Positions 27,639-38,700 of a stretch of 64,000 nucleotides of DNA are shown here, one piece after another (within the stretch, counting starts at the first letter, position 1; each line of letters starts with the position of its first letter). The stretch lies in contig OX596340.1 of the NCBI GenBank assembly GCA_951394405.1, forward strand, positions 1,302,001 to 1,366,000. Direction: 5' to 3'. The notes beneath the pieces were generated by a model. It searched no databases, was not told the DNA's origin, and was given only the letters and a program-made list of their open reading frames with translations. The translations under genes and the position numbers were made by a program. This stretch comes from Coprinellus micaceus. Taxonomy: Eukaryota; Basidiomycota; Agaricomycetes; Agaricales; Psathyrellaceae.

Positions 27639-30319
27639 ATGGAGCCCCTGAACAGCAAATCTGCTGAGCGGCGGCTCTCTCAGTTGTGTGCACAACTCGA
27701 GACCTGTCGGTCGGTAGACGATGTCCAGAGGGCACTGAGCGAGCTCGAAGCCCCCGTCGTTTCACGGAGTCAGGCTGAAACGGTTCTGTGCCAACTACTC
27801 GCTGTTCCTCAAGCGAAGGGATTGGCCGAACTGGTTCTTGCCAGTGCGTGGCACTCCACCATTGTACACGAAGTTCCTGCTAACCTTCACCTCATCTTTT
27901 CTAGGTAATTGGGCACAACCGCTCTCGGATTGGCTCTTGAGAACTTTCCCCACGGCTATCGACGACTACCTGACCTCTATCCACCGCAAAGTCATCGAAA
28001 AGTTGTCTCTGTTTCTGACCTTTCTCCCACATTCATTCGACCGGGAGTTGGCTCATCTACTGGGGCAATATAGAACCCGCATCGAACTGGCCCCGCAAGT
28101 CATGTCGGGACTCATGTCCTCCTCCTTTGAGGAACCGAGCACTTCCCCCACTTTATCGATTGAACCAGAAGGATCTGAACTTGACGGATTTGCGATTGGA
28201 AAAAAGATCAAACAGTCTGAGAGGAAGCAAGCTTGGAAGGCGAAACGGCAAGACGGGCCTTTCAAACCACAAGATTTCCAGTGTCTGGGGATTGAAGTGC
28301 CTCATTCAAGGTCGGAGGTATACACCACCGCGCAACAGCTATTGAACGAAATGCAGAAAGCGCTTCAGGTGAGCCTGGTGTTCAAGACCTTCCCTGGACA
28401 CTGATTTCTTACTAGCTCCCCGAAGAAACATATCACCCTGTTGCGCTATCCAGATGTCGCATCCAGTACGCACAGGATGTTTGTAGTTGAAGCTCCCTCT
28501 ACAACCCCGAGTGACACCGGGGGTGGCAAAAATGAGTACGCCAACGCCGCGGCACCCCAGGATCAAGCAGCCGCCCTTCCAAGATATCCCTATGTCCAGC
28601 CCATGAAAGTGTAGGTTTATGATGCTGTCCGTTGCTGTATTAGTGGCTTACTATGCCTTTAGGGCCCTGTATTTTGAAAAGGCCCAAAGGTTTGGCAAGT
28701 GGAGTATATTGATTTCAACAGGTGCCGAGCGTGGTCTGAGAGACGCCCGACGCAAAGACAAGCAGAGCTTCAAAGAGTGCATCAACAAGATCAAGTGCGT
28801 CTGGTCTCCATCTCTGACGTTTCATCTCAAAGTGATGTCTGCTAGGGAGCTGTCATACGGTAATTTCTCTGCTGAAAACCAGAAACAGCTCAACGGGGCT
28901 GACTTGGACGTCCCGGTTTACGAGGCGAAGCTGATGGGTGATACTCACCTTATCGTGCGTATATGGTCTACATCCCGTCACTTTTTTTAAAACCCACAAT
29001 TCTTCTGCAGTACCAAATTGACTGCGTCCCTGGGCATCACACTGGTGTAAGTCCAGATCTCACTCCCTTGAAGCCCTCCCTTGATCTAGCCTGTCGTTTT
29101 CTAGACCGAGATACAGGGTAGGTGAGATGCTTAATGTGTCGCCACGTTCCGATTAAAGGATTGCCACTGTATAGTCATCAGAATATTCAGAATGTACACT
29201 CGAGTGCAAATCCGCAAACAGCTCTGGAGTTCCGTGGGATGTCAACTCGCTAGGAAAGGGAAGGAATACCGTCGCCGTTGCGTGGCCAGGATCCGTGCTC
29301 AACCTGGTGATGAGCTCTTTCAGCCCGGGATATTCCCTACACAACAAAGAGACGAGAAGGTCACTGAACTCTTTCCTGAGCTACCGAAGGAGGACCTTGA
29401 AGAGGTGCGTACAGAACTAGATCGGTATTTGGAAGAGGACGCCAGATAGCTAACCTTCGTCTCGCAGATCCATTCCATTCTTGTGTACATTGAATACGGA
29501 TGGTAAAGTTTGCACCGACTGATTGGAGATATCCTGAACAGACTTGAGAAATTCGTGACACTTTCAAAGGTCAGAAAAGCCCCTTCCGCTTCTGATGCCT
29601 AAACTCAGCGTCGACTGACGATGTATCCAGGAATTATGGAACAGTCAGTGCCTCAAATACCTTGCCACTTCCTCAATGTGTTGGCCAGAATCTAACAGAC
29701 ATTGCTCAGGTATATTGGCCGATCTGGATGTTGCACACGTCTTCAACGTCACATATGGCAAGAGGTGGATTATTATCGGTGATTCATCTTACTCACCACA
29801 AAGACAGGCCTCAGGAGAAGGAAATCATCGAACATCCATATTCATGCTATGTGCTTGGGCAAAGTGGGACAGGGTAAGGTGTTATTAAAGTTGTGCTTAG
29901 GTTCATGTTGATGATACTCGCAGTCACACAGGAAAACGACTACGATGTTGTTTAAGATGCTGGGGATTGAATGTGCCTACGCCCAACAATTTGCCGGGAA
30001 CCCCGACCTGGCAAAACCCCGCCAGCTATTCATCACTCAGTCGCATGTGCTTGCAACCCGCGTCGAAGAAGACCAACAAGGAGATCAAGGCCCTGGCAGA
30101 GAAGAAAAGGCTCCTACATGAGGGTACCACTTCTCTACATGACCCAGAGGATGATGTTAACTGGAAGGCATCGCTACCCCAGAAGTTTAGTCTTTTGCAG
30201 GATGAGCATTTTCCTTTGTTCTTAACATTCGAAAAGGTACATACCCTTCAAAGTTCATAAGGCCACTTTGATCAATAAATCTGACCACTGGGGTTAACAG
30301 CTCGCACAGCTTCTGGAAG

Positions 30320-30327
30320 GCGATACC
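30320..30327. repeat. Target-site duplication GCGATACC, left copy (right copy at 30636-30643)
   Basis: Exact 8-bp direct repeat immediately outside the MITE ends. The left copy is the end of helicase codons ...GAA GGC GAT ACC, and the right copy is followed directly by the continuing frame. Confidence 0.85.
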
Positions 30328-30635
30328 TACTGAGGGTCACGGGTAACCCGCGGGTAGCGGCGCAGCCACCCGTACCCGTACCCGTGGGAACCCTGACCCG
30401 CAACCCGGCGGGTTTCCCGCGTCGAACGAGCCCAAGAACACCCAAAATGGATCAGAAATGGTGGAGATATGAGTGAATTGAATAAATCACTCATAACCCG
30501 CCGAGTTTTCGTCCGTTTTGGACGTTCTTGAGCTCGTTTTAAACGCCACGGGTATGCGGACGTCTACCCGTACCCGTACCCGCGCATACCCGTCCCGCAA
30601 ACCCGGCGGGTTTCCAATACCCTTGACCATCACTA
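30328..30635. mobile_element. hAT-like MITE (308 bp) in helicase exon
   Basis: The ends form an 18-bp imperfect inverted repeat. The left end is TACTGAGGGTCACGGGTA and the right end, reversed, is TAGTGATGGTCAAGGGTA, with 15 of 18 identical. It is flanked by the exact 8-bp direct repeat GCGATACC (30320-30327 and 30636-30643). An 8-bp duplication and TA-G-TG-type ends are typical of hAT elements. Subterminal regions are full of ACCCGT/ACCCGC units and two copies of a palindromic AACCCGGCGGGTT. It has no coding capacity, so it must move with a transposase supplied elsewhere. Removing it with one duplicate rejoins the helicase frame. Confidence 0.88.
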
Positions 30636-32049
30636 GCGATACCGGAACCCCCGACAAATCTGGCAAAGGGCAACTCATCAACTACGGTATATTCTTCAAG
30701 AAGTACTGGCCTCATTTCCCCCAGGACCTGACCAAGAACCTCAGTAGGCACTCCTGTTCAGCTTTCCACTGAAGGCGGCTGAGACTTCTGCCAGATCCCG
30801 CACTTGTGTTCAGCAAGCTTTTGGGTGTGTGCTGCCCTCTTTATTGCACATCCACCCACTCACCCCCGTGACAGGGGTGATTGAAGGATCTGAAGAGTCC
30901 CTCAGCCACGAAAACCGGTATCTTGACCAAAGTTCCTACCTTAAACTCAGCCATCGGGTGCAGCATGTTTTCGCGAAACAGAGGGAGCATGTTTACGGTC
31001 TATTCAAGGTGTACAAGAGGCACAAACGACAACATGTAGATCCAGACACGGCTGAGCGGTACGTTAGAGCTATTTCAATTGACCTCCCTGAACTCATACA
31101 CATTCAAGGACACACCACATCCTGGATGCTTTCAAGAATACTGGGGTTCCGGGAAACAACGTGGACTACATGTAGGTAACATGGCCCTATTGTCCACAGT
31201 TCTCACATAACTCTCCCTCCAGCTATATTGATGAGGCACAAGACAATCTGTTGATTGATGCCATGCGTAAGCCAATTCTTGAACGCATTGATTATCCACT
31301 ATTCACGAAACTTTACACTCTCCATATAGTCCTGCGATCACTATGTTGGAACCCGAACGGCCTATTCTGGGCTGGTGACACTGCACAGACTATTGCCGTC
31401 GGAAGCTCCTTCAGATTCAATGATCTAAAGGCATTTTTATACCGCCTGGAGGTGCGCTTTAGCTTTGGTTCCGTGTCTTACCTAGTTGACCATTCGAAAG
31501 CTACGGCGTGAAGAGAAGCTCGAGGGAGACGTCATCACTCAAACTGAAATTCGTACCTTCCAACTTGCCACAAACTATCGCTCTCATGGGGGAATCGTTC
31601 GGTGTGCGACTGCCATCATTGAACTGATTACGCACTTCTGGCCATATGCAATCGACTCTTTGGCCCCCGAGCAGGGAGTGGTTGATGGTCCAAAGCCGGT
31701 CTTCTTCAGCGGGTGGGGTACCAATACTGTTCAATATGTAAGCCCATATCCCTTTTTTTTGTGTGTGAAACTCGCCTCTTATTGATTACATAGGAGCACT
31801 TCTTGTCTGACGACTTGTGAGTACACTTCCCAGAACTTCACAGAGGCCTACTAGTAACTTGGGTTGATGCAGTGGAGAACGCCTCCAGTTCGGAGCTCAC
31901 CAGTGTAGGTTTGAGGCGTTCGTCAAGCGGCGCAACAGAACACTGATTTTTAACAGGTATCTTAGTTCGAGACGAGGCTGCCCTCAAGGAATTGCGCCAA
32001 CAGTTTGGGGATGTTGGTACCATCTTGTTAGTCCACATTTTGCGCTTCA

Positions 32050-32771
32050 CACCACTGGGGGGCAGTTTTATGTATAAAACCGTGGTAGCTGCCTGCTGGG
32101 GGTTATGTATAAAACGCGTTTTTGCCTGGCGGCTATTTCTGGCCCAGGGATTAGTCACGCATTGATTCTTCCCCTCCCAATGCAGTAGGACCCACGTCCA
32201 CAACGCGATCACATGTCGCATCACCCTGTATGTTGAGTAAATAAAACATACCACATTCCATGTTCCCAAGTCTCAGAAACCACGTAGAGTGGCCTCAAAT
32301 AAAATCAACTATTATATAGCACCACAGCCGGTGTGTGCACTGCCACCCTCCGCCTGTTAAATCGAGGCCCTTGGGCCGAGCGCGTGATGAGCGGCGGCAA
32401 GGAACCCGGGGGCCCCACATATGTGACTGACGGTCTCACATCGGGGGCCCTGGGACCCTCCCCGGAGCATTGCGGGGCCCCCCCGAAGGGAGGGGTGCAA
32501 TGCAGAGTGGGAGGGAGCTACCCATGTGGGAATGTGGGGGCCGTCGCGAATGAAAACAAACGCACATCACGTGGCCGTTGGTTGAACTTCCCTATTTGGG
32601 ACGCAGCGGGCAAACGAACGTACCTCACGTGGTTTGGTGTTCAACTTCCCGGTTGGGACGCAAAACACGTTTTATACATAACCCCCAGCAGCCAGGCAAA
32701 AATGCGTTTTATACATAACCCCCGGCAGGCAGCTACCACGGTTTTATACATAAAAATGCCCCACACCCCTC
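32050..32771. mobile_element. Non-autonomous inverted-repeat element (about 722 bp) in helicase intron
   Basis: Terminal arms of about 75 bp are near-identical inverted copies. Both contain GTTTTATACATAA-type units and the block CGTGGTAGCTGCCTGC. The right arm has an additional unit. A 7-bp direct repeat CGCTTCA (32043-32049 and 32772-32778) flanks it. Inside are two related copies of a segment containing CACGTGG...TTGGGACGC near 32.57 and 32.63 kb. There is no coding capacity. Without it the host intron would be about 55 nt with normal GT and AG ends, which join exons encoding FGDVGTIL and TLYDSKG. Confidence 0.8.
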
Positions 32772-33674
32772 CGCTTCAAACTCTGACTCGCTCTGATAAC
32801 CAAGAATCAGGACCCTGTATGACAGCAAGGGACTCGAGTTTGATGATGTCAGCGTCTCCCAGCATGTCTCTTTTGGCAGGTGTTGAACCATTCATAGGTT
32901 CTTCTTTACAAGTTTTTTGAGGACTCGAAAGTTGAGCTCAGCCAGTGGCACGTCGTTCTCAACCTGTTGGATTCATCGCTGCGCCAAGGGATCGCTGCTC
33001 CTCGGTTTGATGAAGGTCGCCATGCTGGCGTTTGCGCCGAGGCAGGGGAACATAGTATTTTCCTTCTGTGTGGCCGTACTGATCCCGTCGTTGCTTAGCT
33101 CAAATTCCTCTATGTTGCGATTACCAGGTCCCGCAAGAAACTATGGATCATTGATTGCTCTGACAAAGCCAAGCCAATGAAGGTGAGCAATTCAAGGCTT
33201 TTAAGGGCTCCGACACCCCTGATAATGACTCTAGATGCTCTGGGAATCAAAGGGGTTCATTGAGGTCCATACCCCTGACGGTGGTGTTCCTCGGCTTGCG
33301 GTGGAGTCCTCGCCTGAAGAGTGGGCAAACACTGGCCAGGACCTATTCACCCATCGACAGTACCTGGAAGCGATGCGTGCATTTGAGCGCGCCGGGGATG
33401 GTCGTAAAGCCATGATTGCGCACACTCATCATCTCCGAGAAACTGCACGACTCATTCTACCCATGACCAAGGGTAATCTTCTCGTTCGGCGGAGCACTTT
33501 CCAATCGGCTGCCCAATCTTTCTTAGAGTGTGCAGAAGCTTTGACAGGGAACGATGCGCGTATCCATCATCACAACGCAGGAGACTGCTTTGAACAAGCT
33601 GGGGATTGTGGCGAGTTCTTTGAGGACTATAGGTGTGCCGCGAAGGCTTACGAGGAGGCTCTGGAGTTCAATTC

Positions 33675-33701
33675 TATGGAGCATCCTTTGTGTCATAAAT
33701 G
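33675..33701 (+). repeat. Left terminal inverted repeat of giant element
   Basis: 27 bp beginning TATGGAGCAT and ending in AAATG. Compared with the reversed right end it matches at 20 of 27 positions, 9 of the first 10. Confidence 0.65.
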
Positions 33702-33740
33702 ATTTTTGGTGAGATTCACACATGCCCCGGAATTGGGAGT

Positions 33741-33874
33741 GAAATTCGTATAGGTCAGTAGGCGGGACATAGAATTCATACATTTTAGGTGGAACGGGTA
33801 AAATTCGGACATGTTCAAGCAGTCCAATATATTCAGGCATGCTCATAGGAGGTACCTGCTCGAATTCGTAGATG
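33741..33874 (+). repeat. Left subterminal motif cluster
   Basis: Five variants of one motif in the same orientation: GAAATTCGTATAG, GAATTCATACAT, AAATTCGGACATG, ATATTCAGGCATG and GAATTCGTAGATG. Regular clusters like this beside a terminus are usual transposase or Rep binding sites. That role is inferred. Confidence 0.6.
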
Positions 33875-34329
33875 CTGGGGACTTAGCACAAAATGGGACT
33901 CCACCTCCAAAAGAGGCAGCGGAGCCCCTGTCATAGACGCCCCCTAAGCGCCCAAGCGAGGAAGCGGGTGTAGAATAACCTGGTGGTACACTTCCTGGGC
34001 AAGAGAAGGGCTCCCCATATTCTTTTGAGTCTAGAAGATGACCTCCCACCGTGCCTGGGGTATACCTGAACCGAAGTATGGGTGAGGCAGGAAGCTGAGG
34101 AACATTGAATAAAAAAGACTTGTGGGTAGTGGACCGACGCTCCGCGCGGCATGTTCCGAGGCCCCATTGGTGAGAACCTGCTACCGGTTATGGCTGGACC
34201 TGTGGCGTGAGATCTAATTTCCCAAATGTTCACCTATCCGACTTGAACACATGCTATGACGATGGGTATGTCTTGGTTTCCACTTCGCTCTATAAGAACC
34301 CTCATGGGCGGTTTCAGCGGTCAGTAATG

Positions 34330-35478
34330 TCTATCGCCAACGCGGATATGTTTGTGTTCGTCTTCCCCGTTATCGCCATCAACTTACATAGACTAGTCAA
34401 GCGAACAGCTACAGCTCAGACGACGACATCCCCCCATTGGAAGCGCTCGCCTCGCCCAATACACGACCTGCTACAAACCCCCTCCAAGTCATAAGTTTCA
34501 TTGACGTGCCGCCTTCGCCTGTCGAATCGAACGGATTCGCAGTTTACGCGGTAACCGCATCTGGTGCCACGCACAACACCCTGTCCGCCCTGTGGAACGT
34601 TTCAGGTTGGGATTTAGCACGCCTTCATTCCTGGTGGAACCAATCTCGAACGTTCCTCCCGCTCAACGGGTTGTCCCTGTACGCCGACTCTCACTACTGG
34701 ATCAGGGCTTGGTTAGCAGGCTGCAGCAAACGCTCGACGGCTGACTAGAACTCGATCTCAGGCCAGCTTTCCCGGTCCCCTCCCCACATCCAACATCTAG
34801 TCGGTTGGATTTTATTCCTCCCTGGCATGCCATCCCCTCCCGCTGCTCCATGTTCCGCTGTGTTCCCCCGCACTGCCTTCGAAATGGTGCCATTTTCTCA
34901 GGCCGCCTTACATATCCATATGACGCACACGACCCCGCCTTCCCCAGAACAGCAACCTCATGGAGAGATGAGCGTTCCCGTGGACCCGTGAGTTGAAATT
35001 CGTCAGACAGGGGTCGATGCTATACCGCAGACTTACGTGCTGCAGGAATCTAGATCCAGGGACAGGGAGTCACCTTCCATCCCCCACGTCTTCTCAACCC
35101 CCCGAAATCGATGGAGAGAGCCATGGCAGCGATGATGGGCTCGTCAGCGATCCAGAGAGCGCCTACTTCGGACAAGACGAAACCATAGTTCCGCCGTCGT
35201 CGATCCCCCACGCAGAGCTGGTGGAACGGCGTCGGAGGATGGGAGTTCTCCTTGCGAGATATAAAGACCTCAACTTCACCTTCAGCGAGCGGGAGGAACT
35301 GTTCTTCTATATAGCACTCGATCCGGAGATGGCTCCCTTCCGCGCTCGTAGCCAGCTCCCCTGGCCGACAAGCGATTACGGTCCGTACGACGCGTGGCCA
35401 GAAACGAATGACCTGCATGCGATTGATAGCCTCTTTGCTCAACGTCGCGATGTTCTAGCTCAATATGACTCGGATTAG
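34330..35478 (+). CDS. Hypothetical element-encoded protein, exon structure unresolved
   Basis: At least two coding blocks support a gene. The first (about 34392-34745) reads SSDDDIPPLEALASPNTRP, VISFIDVPPSPVESNGF, then GWDLARLHSWWNQ and LYADSHYWIRAWLAG. The second (about 34815-35478) includes a 58-nt GT-AG intron joining MSVPVDP to NLDPGTGSHLPSP, and ends with RRRMGVLLARYKDLNFTFSE and IDSLFAQRRDVLAQYDSD. The two blocks lie in the same frame but are separated by a TAG at 34746. I found no intron that removes it in frame, so the gene may be broken or the structure different. No family recognised. The 5' end is approximate. Confidence 0.45.
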
Positions 35479-35710
35479 AATGTATAATATGTAACTTGTA
35501 TTCGATATAGTTTATACATTCATTTGTTTGTCCAACGATCCTCGAGGAGCTTCGACCTCGCAACACTAAGTCGGTTCAAGCCCCGCCATCAAACGCCCAA
35601 ACCCTTCTCTATCAAGCACCACGACCCACACACGACCACCGCCGATCCCCACCCCACCCCACTCCCCTTCCCTTCTCTGCCACTGTCGACACAGAGATAC
35701 CGCCACAGCT

Positions 35711-38700
35711 TCATGGAGAGCCTCTTGTAGGGCGGCGTACACCAATCCGTCGGACTGAGCTCCGTGTGTATACAGCAATTGACGCCATGCTCCCTCGATT
35801 CAGGAGTAAGTCCTCCGGCGGGAAGGTCATATCAAGGATTCCCTCGAATTCGCTGTAAGGACCTTCCATTCCGTCATGCATGTATACCTTGTTGTCCATC
35901 GTAATCACACGGGCGGTGAAATGACCTCTCTGAAAGTAGATGACGCCGGCGAGACGATATGTGCCCCAGACACCACAATCGATTCTCGAACTCAGCAATA
36001 TGTCATCCACCCCTACGAGTTGAAACGTCAGGATCTCCGTGAAAGGGTGAACAAGCGACGCAGACCGAGTGCACTCTGGACACGGCACCGCTCGACGGAG
36101 GCGTTCATCCACAGCGTGCTGGATCGACATGATATCGTCCTCAAGGACATTGAAAGGTTGCAAAAGCGCATGACTAAATTCAGGTATGCAAACTTGAACG
36201 TTGCAAGAACCACACTCGGCGTTTGCGGGGCCACTCCTCACGGGTCGACCGAGCAAATGACGGGTCAGGGTCAATATATCCACCCCAGCTGTTCCTTCAA
36301 CGTATTCGCCAGGATGGGTCTCCCTCATACCCAATCTCAGGGCATCCCTCACCGCAGACAGTTCTATACCAGGATCCTCGTCGCCCATGGCATCGAACGC
36401 GTCGACCAACGTCGTCATGTAGTCGCTCAACGGACTCAGCACACGAACCGCCCAGCTCCGTTCTGTGACCCACAACCAATGGAGCACGTACATCCACGCG
36501 TCGAATGCGCAACTATGATCCCTGCTGTCCCAGATAGGACCGGAAGGCGAAACCCAACTAGCCGATGTCACTGGTCTTGTTACCCTGCGCTTCTTGAGTG
36601 GCGCAATCGTCTCGGCATCCTGGTCAGCTTTCCGCTTACGCTGAGACGCGAGGGTCTCAGACTCTACTTTCACATCGTGGGGAGGTGGCCTATACCCCGC
36701 TGGAAGGGGGTTGTTTAGTGGGGGCGCCACAGCCTCCGAAAGACGGGCGCTCTTCTGCCAGCGGCGGTACCGGTCAATGGTACCCCACCGAGTGGGCTGC
36801 ATGATGGCAGGAGGAACTACACTTTGGTAGCGCAGATCGGTGAGGGTTGATAAGTAGTCCAGTTCTCGGTATTCCTGCCGCAGAGCCCCATCTAATTCAC
36901 CCCGCAGCTTATTATCATCGAACTGCCTCATGATCAAGGTCCTCGCAAGGCTCACCCCTCGGGAAAGGCAAGTATACGCGGCCTGGAAGCTACGACATTC
37001 GGTGAGGTCAACAACATTGAAATCCCTGGTCTTCCCTTGAGAAGAGTAGTCCGTCATGGAGAAGTTTTGAAGGACTGGGACTTGGGACCTCGAGAGGACC
37101 ACATACTCATCGTTTGGCAGGCGGGCTTTGGCTGGCTGGGGCATCCTGGTCAGTGGAACCACATTCTTCGGTAAGTTTGGAAGCTTCACGTTGTGCGGAG
37201 GCCTAATTAACTCGACATAGAGGACGTCCAAACATTTTCTGTCGGGATACTTTGGGACATTGACTGACGACCATGCCACAACTCTCGCCTCTTGACCTCG
37301 GGTGATACACAAGTCGGTGGCCACATTGTATTGGATAAGCACTGGCATTCCCTGACACAGGCTAAGGCGGCCCGCAATCTGGTCACTCGTGCAAGGAGGT
37401 TGAGTCCAAAGCCCCGTCTGCATGGTCTTCATTATTTTCCTTGCCGTCGAATACACTCTCTTTGCTTTTGATCGCTTGTTTCTCCGTTGGGGCTCAGCAT
37501 TTGACAGCTTGTCGATGCTGTAAAAATGCTGGATCTCCTCCCCAACTTCGGAGGCGAACCTGGTCGAATTCGATGAGTTTATGAGATCCTTGTCACGGTT
37601 CCTAGCGGTGATTACTGATACATTTTTAAAGCCATCTGCGTCTACAGACAGGCCATTCTTTCCTGCCATGCGCGATCTAAAGAGTGCGATATCTTCATCG
37701 GTGCAGTCATGGTATCGGAGCCGAATCAGCGCCTCACAGAACTTGAGCTCCTCAGGCGAGTTTCCTATCTGCCTCATGTTCTCCGTGAGGATGACCACCG
37801 TTGTAAACTGAAGCCAGATGGTCTTCCCAATAGTATTCTCCTGCTCGGCGATGCTCTGTCTAGGCGACTGCCTTAATGCGACGTTTCTACTATACATCGG
37901 ATAACCGGTCGCTGGAGGAAGCTGAGCAAAGTCACCCGCGAGGATCACATTGAGCCCTCCAAACGGCTTCTCGAAGACACCCGTGGACTCGCAGCATCGA
38001 GCACTAATCGCGCATAACGTGCGACAACACAGCATGGACATCTCATCTATCAAAATATAGTCCACACCCGTGAGTCGTTCCTTCACCTCTTCCAGAGCTG
38101 AAAGCGATGTCCGCTTTGATGAAGCGCCATTGTTCAAACTTAAGAAGGAATGGAATGTAGAACCCCCGATGAGAGCAGCAGATGTTCCGGTAGGCCCCAT
38201 GAGCACAAATCGGTAAGGTTCTTTCCGTCTATGGAAAAAGCTGACAAGGGCTCTGATGACAGTCGACTTCCCAGTACCGCCCATGCCGCCCAGGTGCATC
38301 AGCAATTGGTCTGGACCAATTGTACATGCATGGTTTGCGATGATGCGGAAGGCTTTCTCCTGGCCTTCATTGAGGCTGAAGTCTTTGATAACATCTGCCA
38401 TCACTACGGACCACTCTGGACGATCAGGGACGAAATCTTTGGAAAGGTAAGAGCATGGCACGATGTAGGCGTCGTTCTTAAGATGACCAGTGGGTTCTGG
38501 ATCCTGAGGATTAATGTCGGGGGTGTTCTTCATCACTGACATCTTCCTTTTCCAGAACCTGAGTTTCTCGACGGCGACGATGTTGTCCCAGTTCGATGAT
38601 CGCATCGATGTGTCAAGCACCAACCGAGGAAGAGCTAGCGCCTTGCGTGCCCCTTCCGTGATCGCTGTGGCAGCTCTCCAGCCGGCTGATTTGAGCGAAA

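Larger units (their letters stand above)
27639..33674 (+). pseudogene. UvrD/TRANK1-like superfamily 1 helicase, 5' part, disrupted by mobile elements
   Basis: Many-exon gene of the large TRANK1-like UvrD helicase family common in Agaricomycetes. Conserved parts in order: N-terminal helical region (NWAQPLSDWLLRTFP), ALYFEKAQRFGKWSILIS, KGKEYRRRCVARIR, PQEKEIIEHPYSCYVLGQ, then Walker A SGTGKTTTM across an intron, and PRQLFITQSHVLA. Later come the Walker B-like YIDEAQDN, LFWAGDTAQTIA, QLATNYRSHGG, TLYDSKGLEFDDV, FLYVAITRSRKKL and TPR-like helices. Lesions: a frame change near 30063 just after TRVEE, a 308-bp MITE in an exon at 30328, and a 22.9-kb insertion after EFNS at 33674. A 722-bp element lies harmlessly in an intron. 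One junction near 33.04 kb needs a GC-AG intron, otherwise a TAG interrupts it. The 3' part resumes at 56571. Confidence 0.85.
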
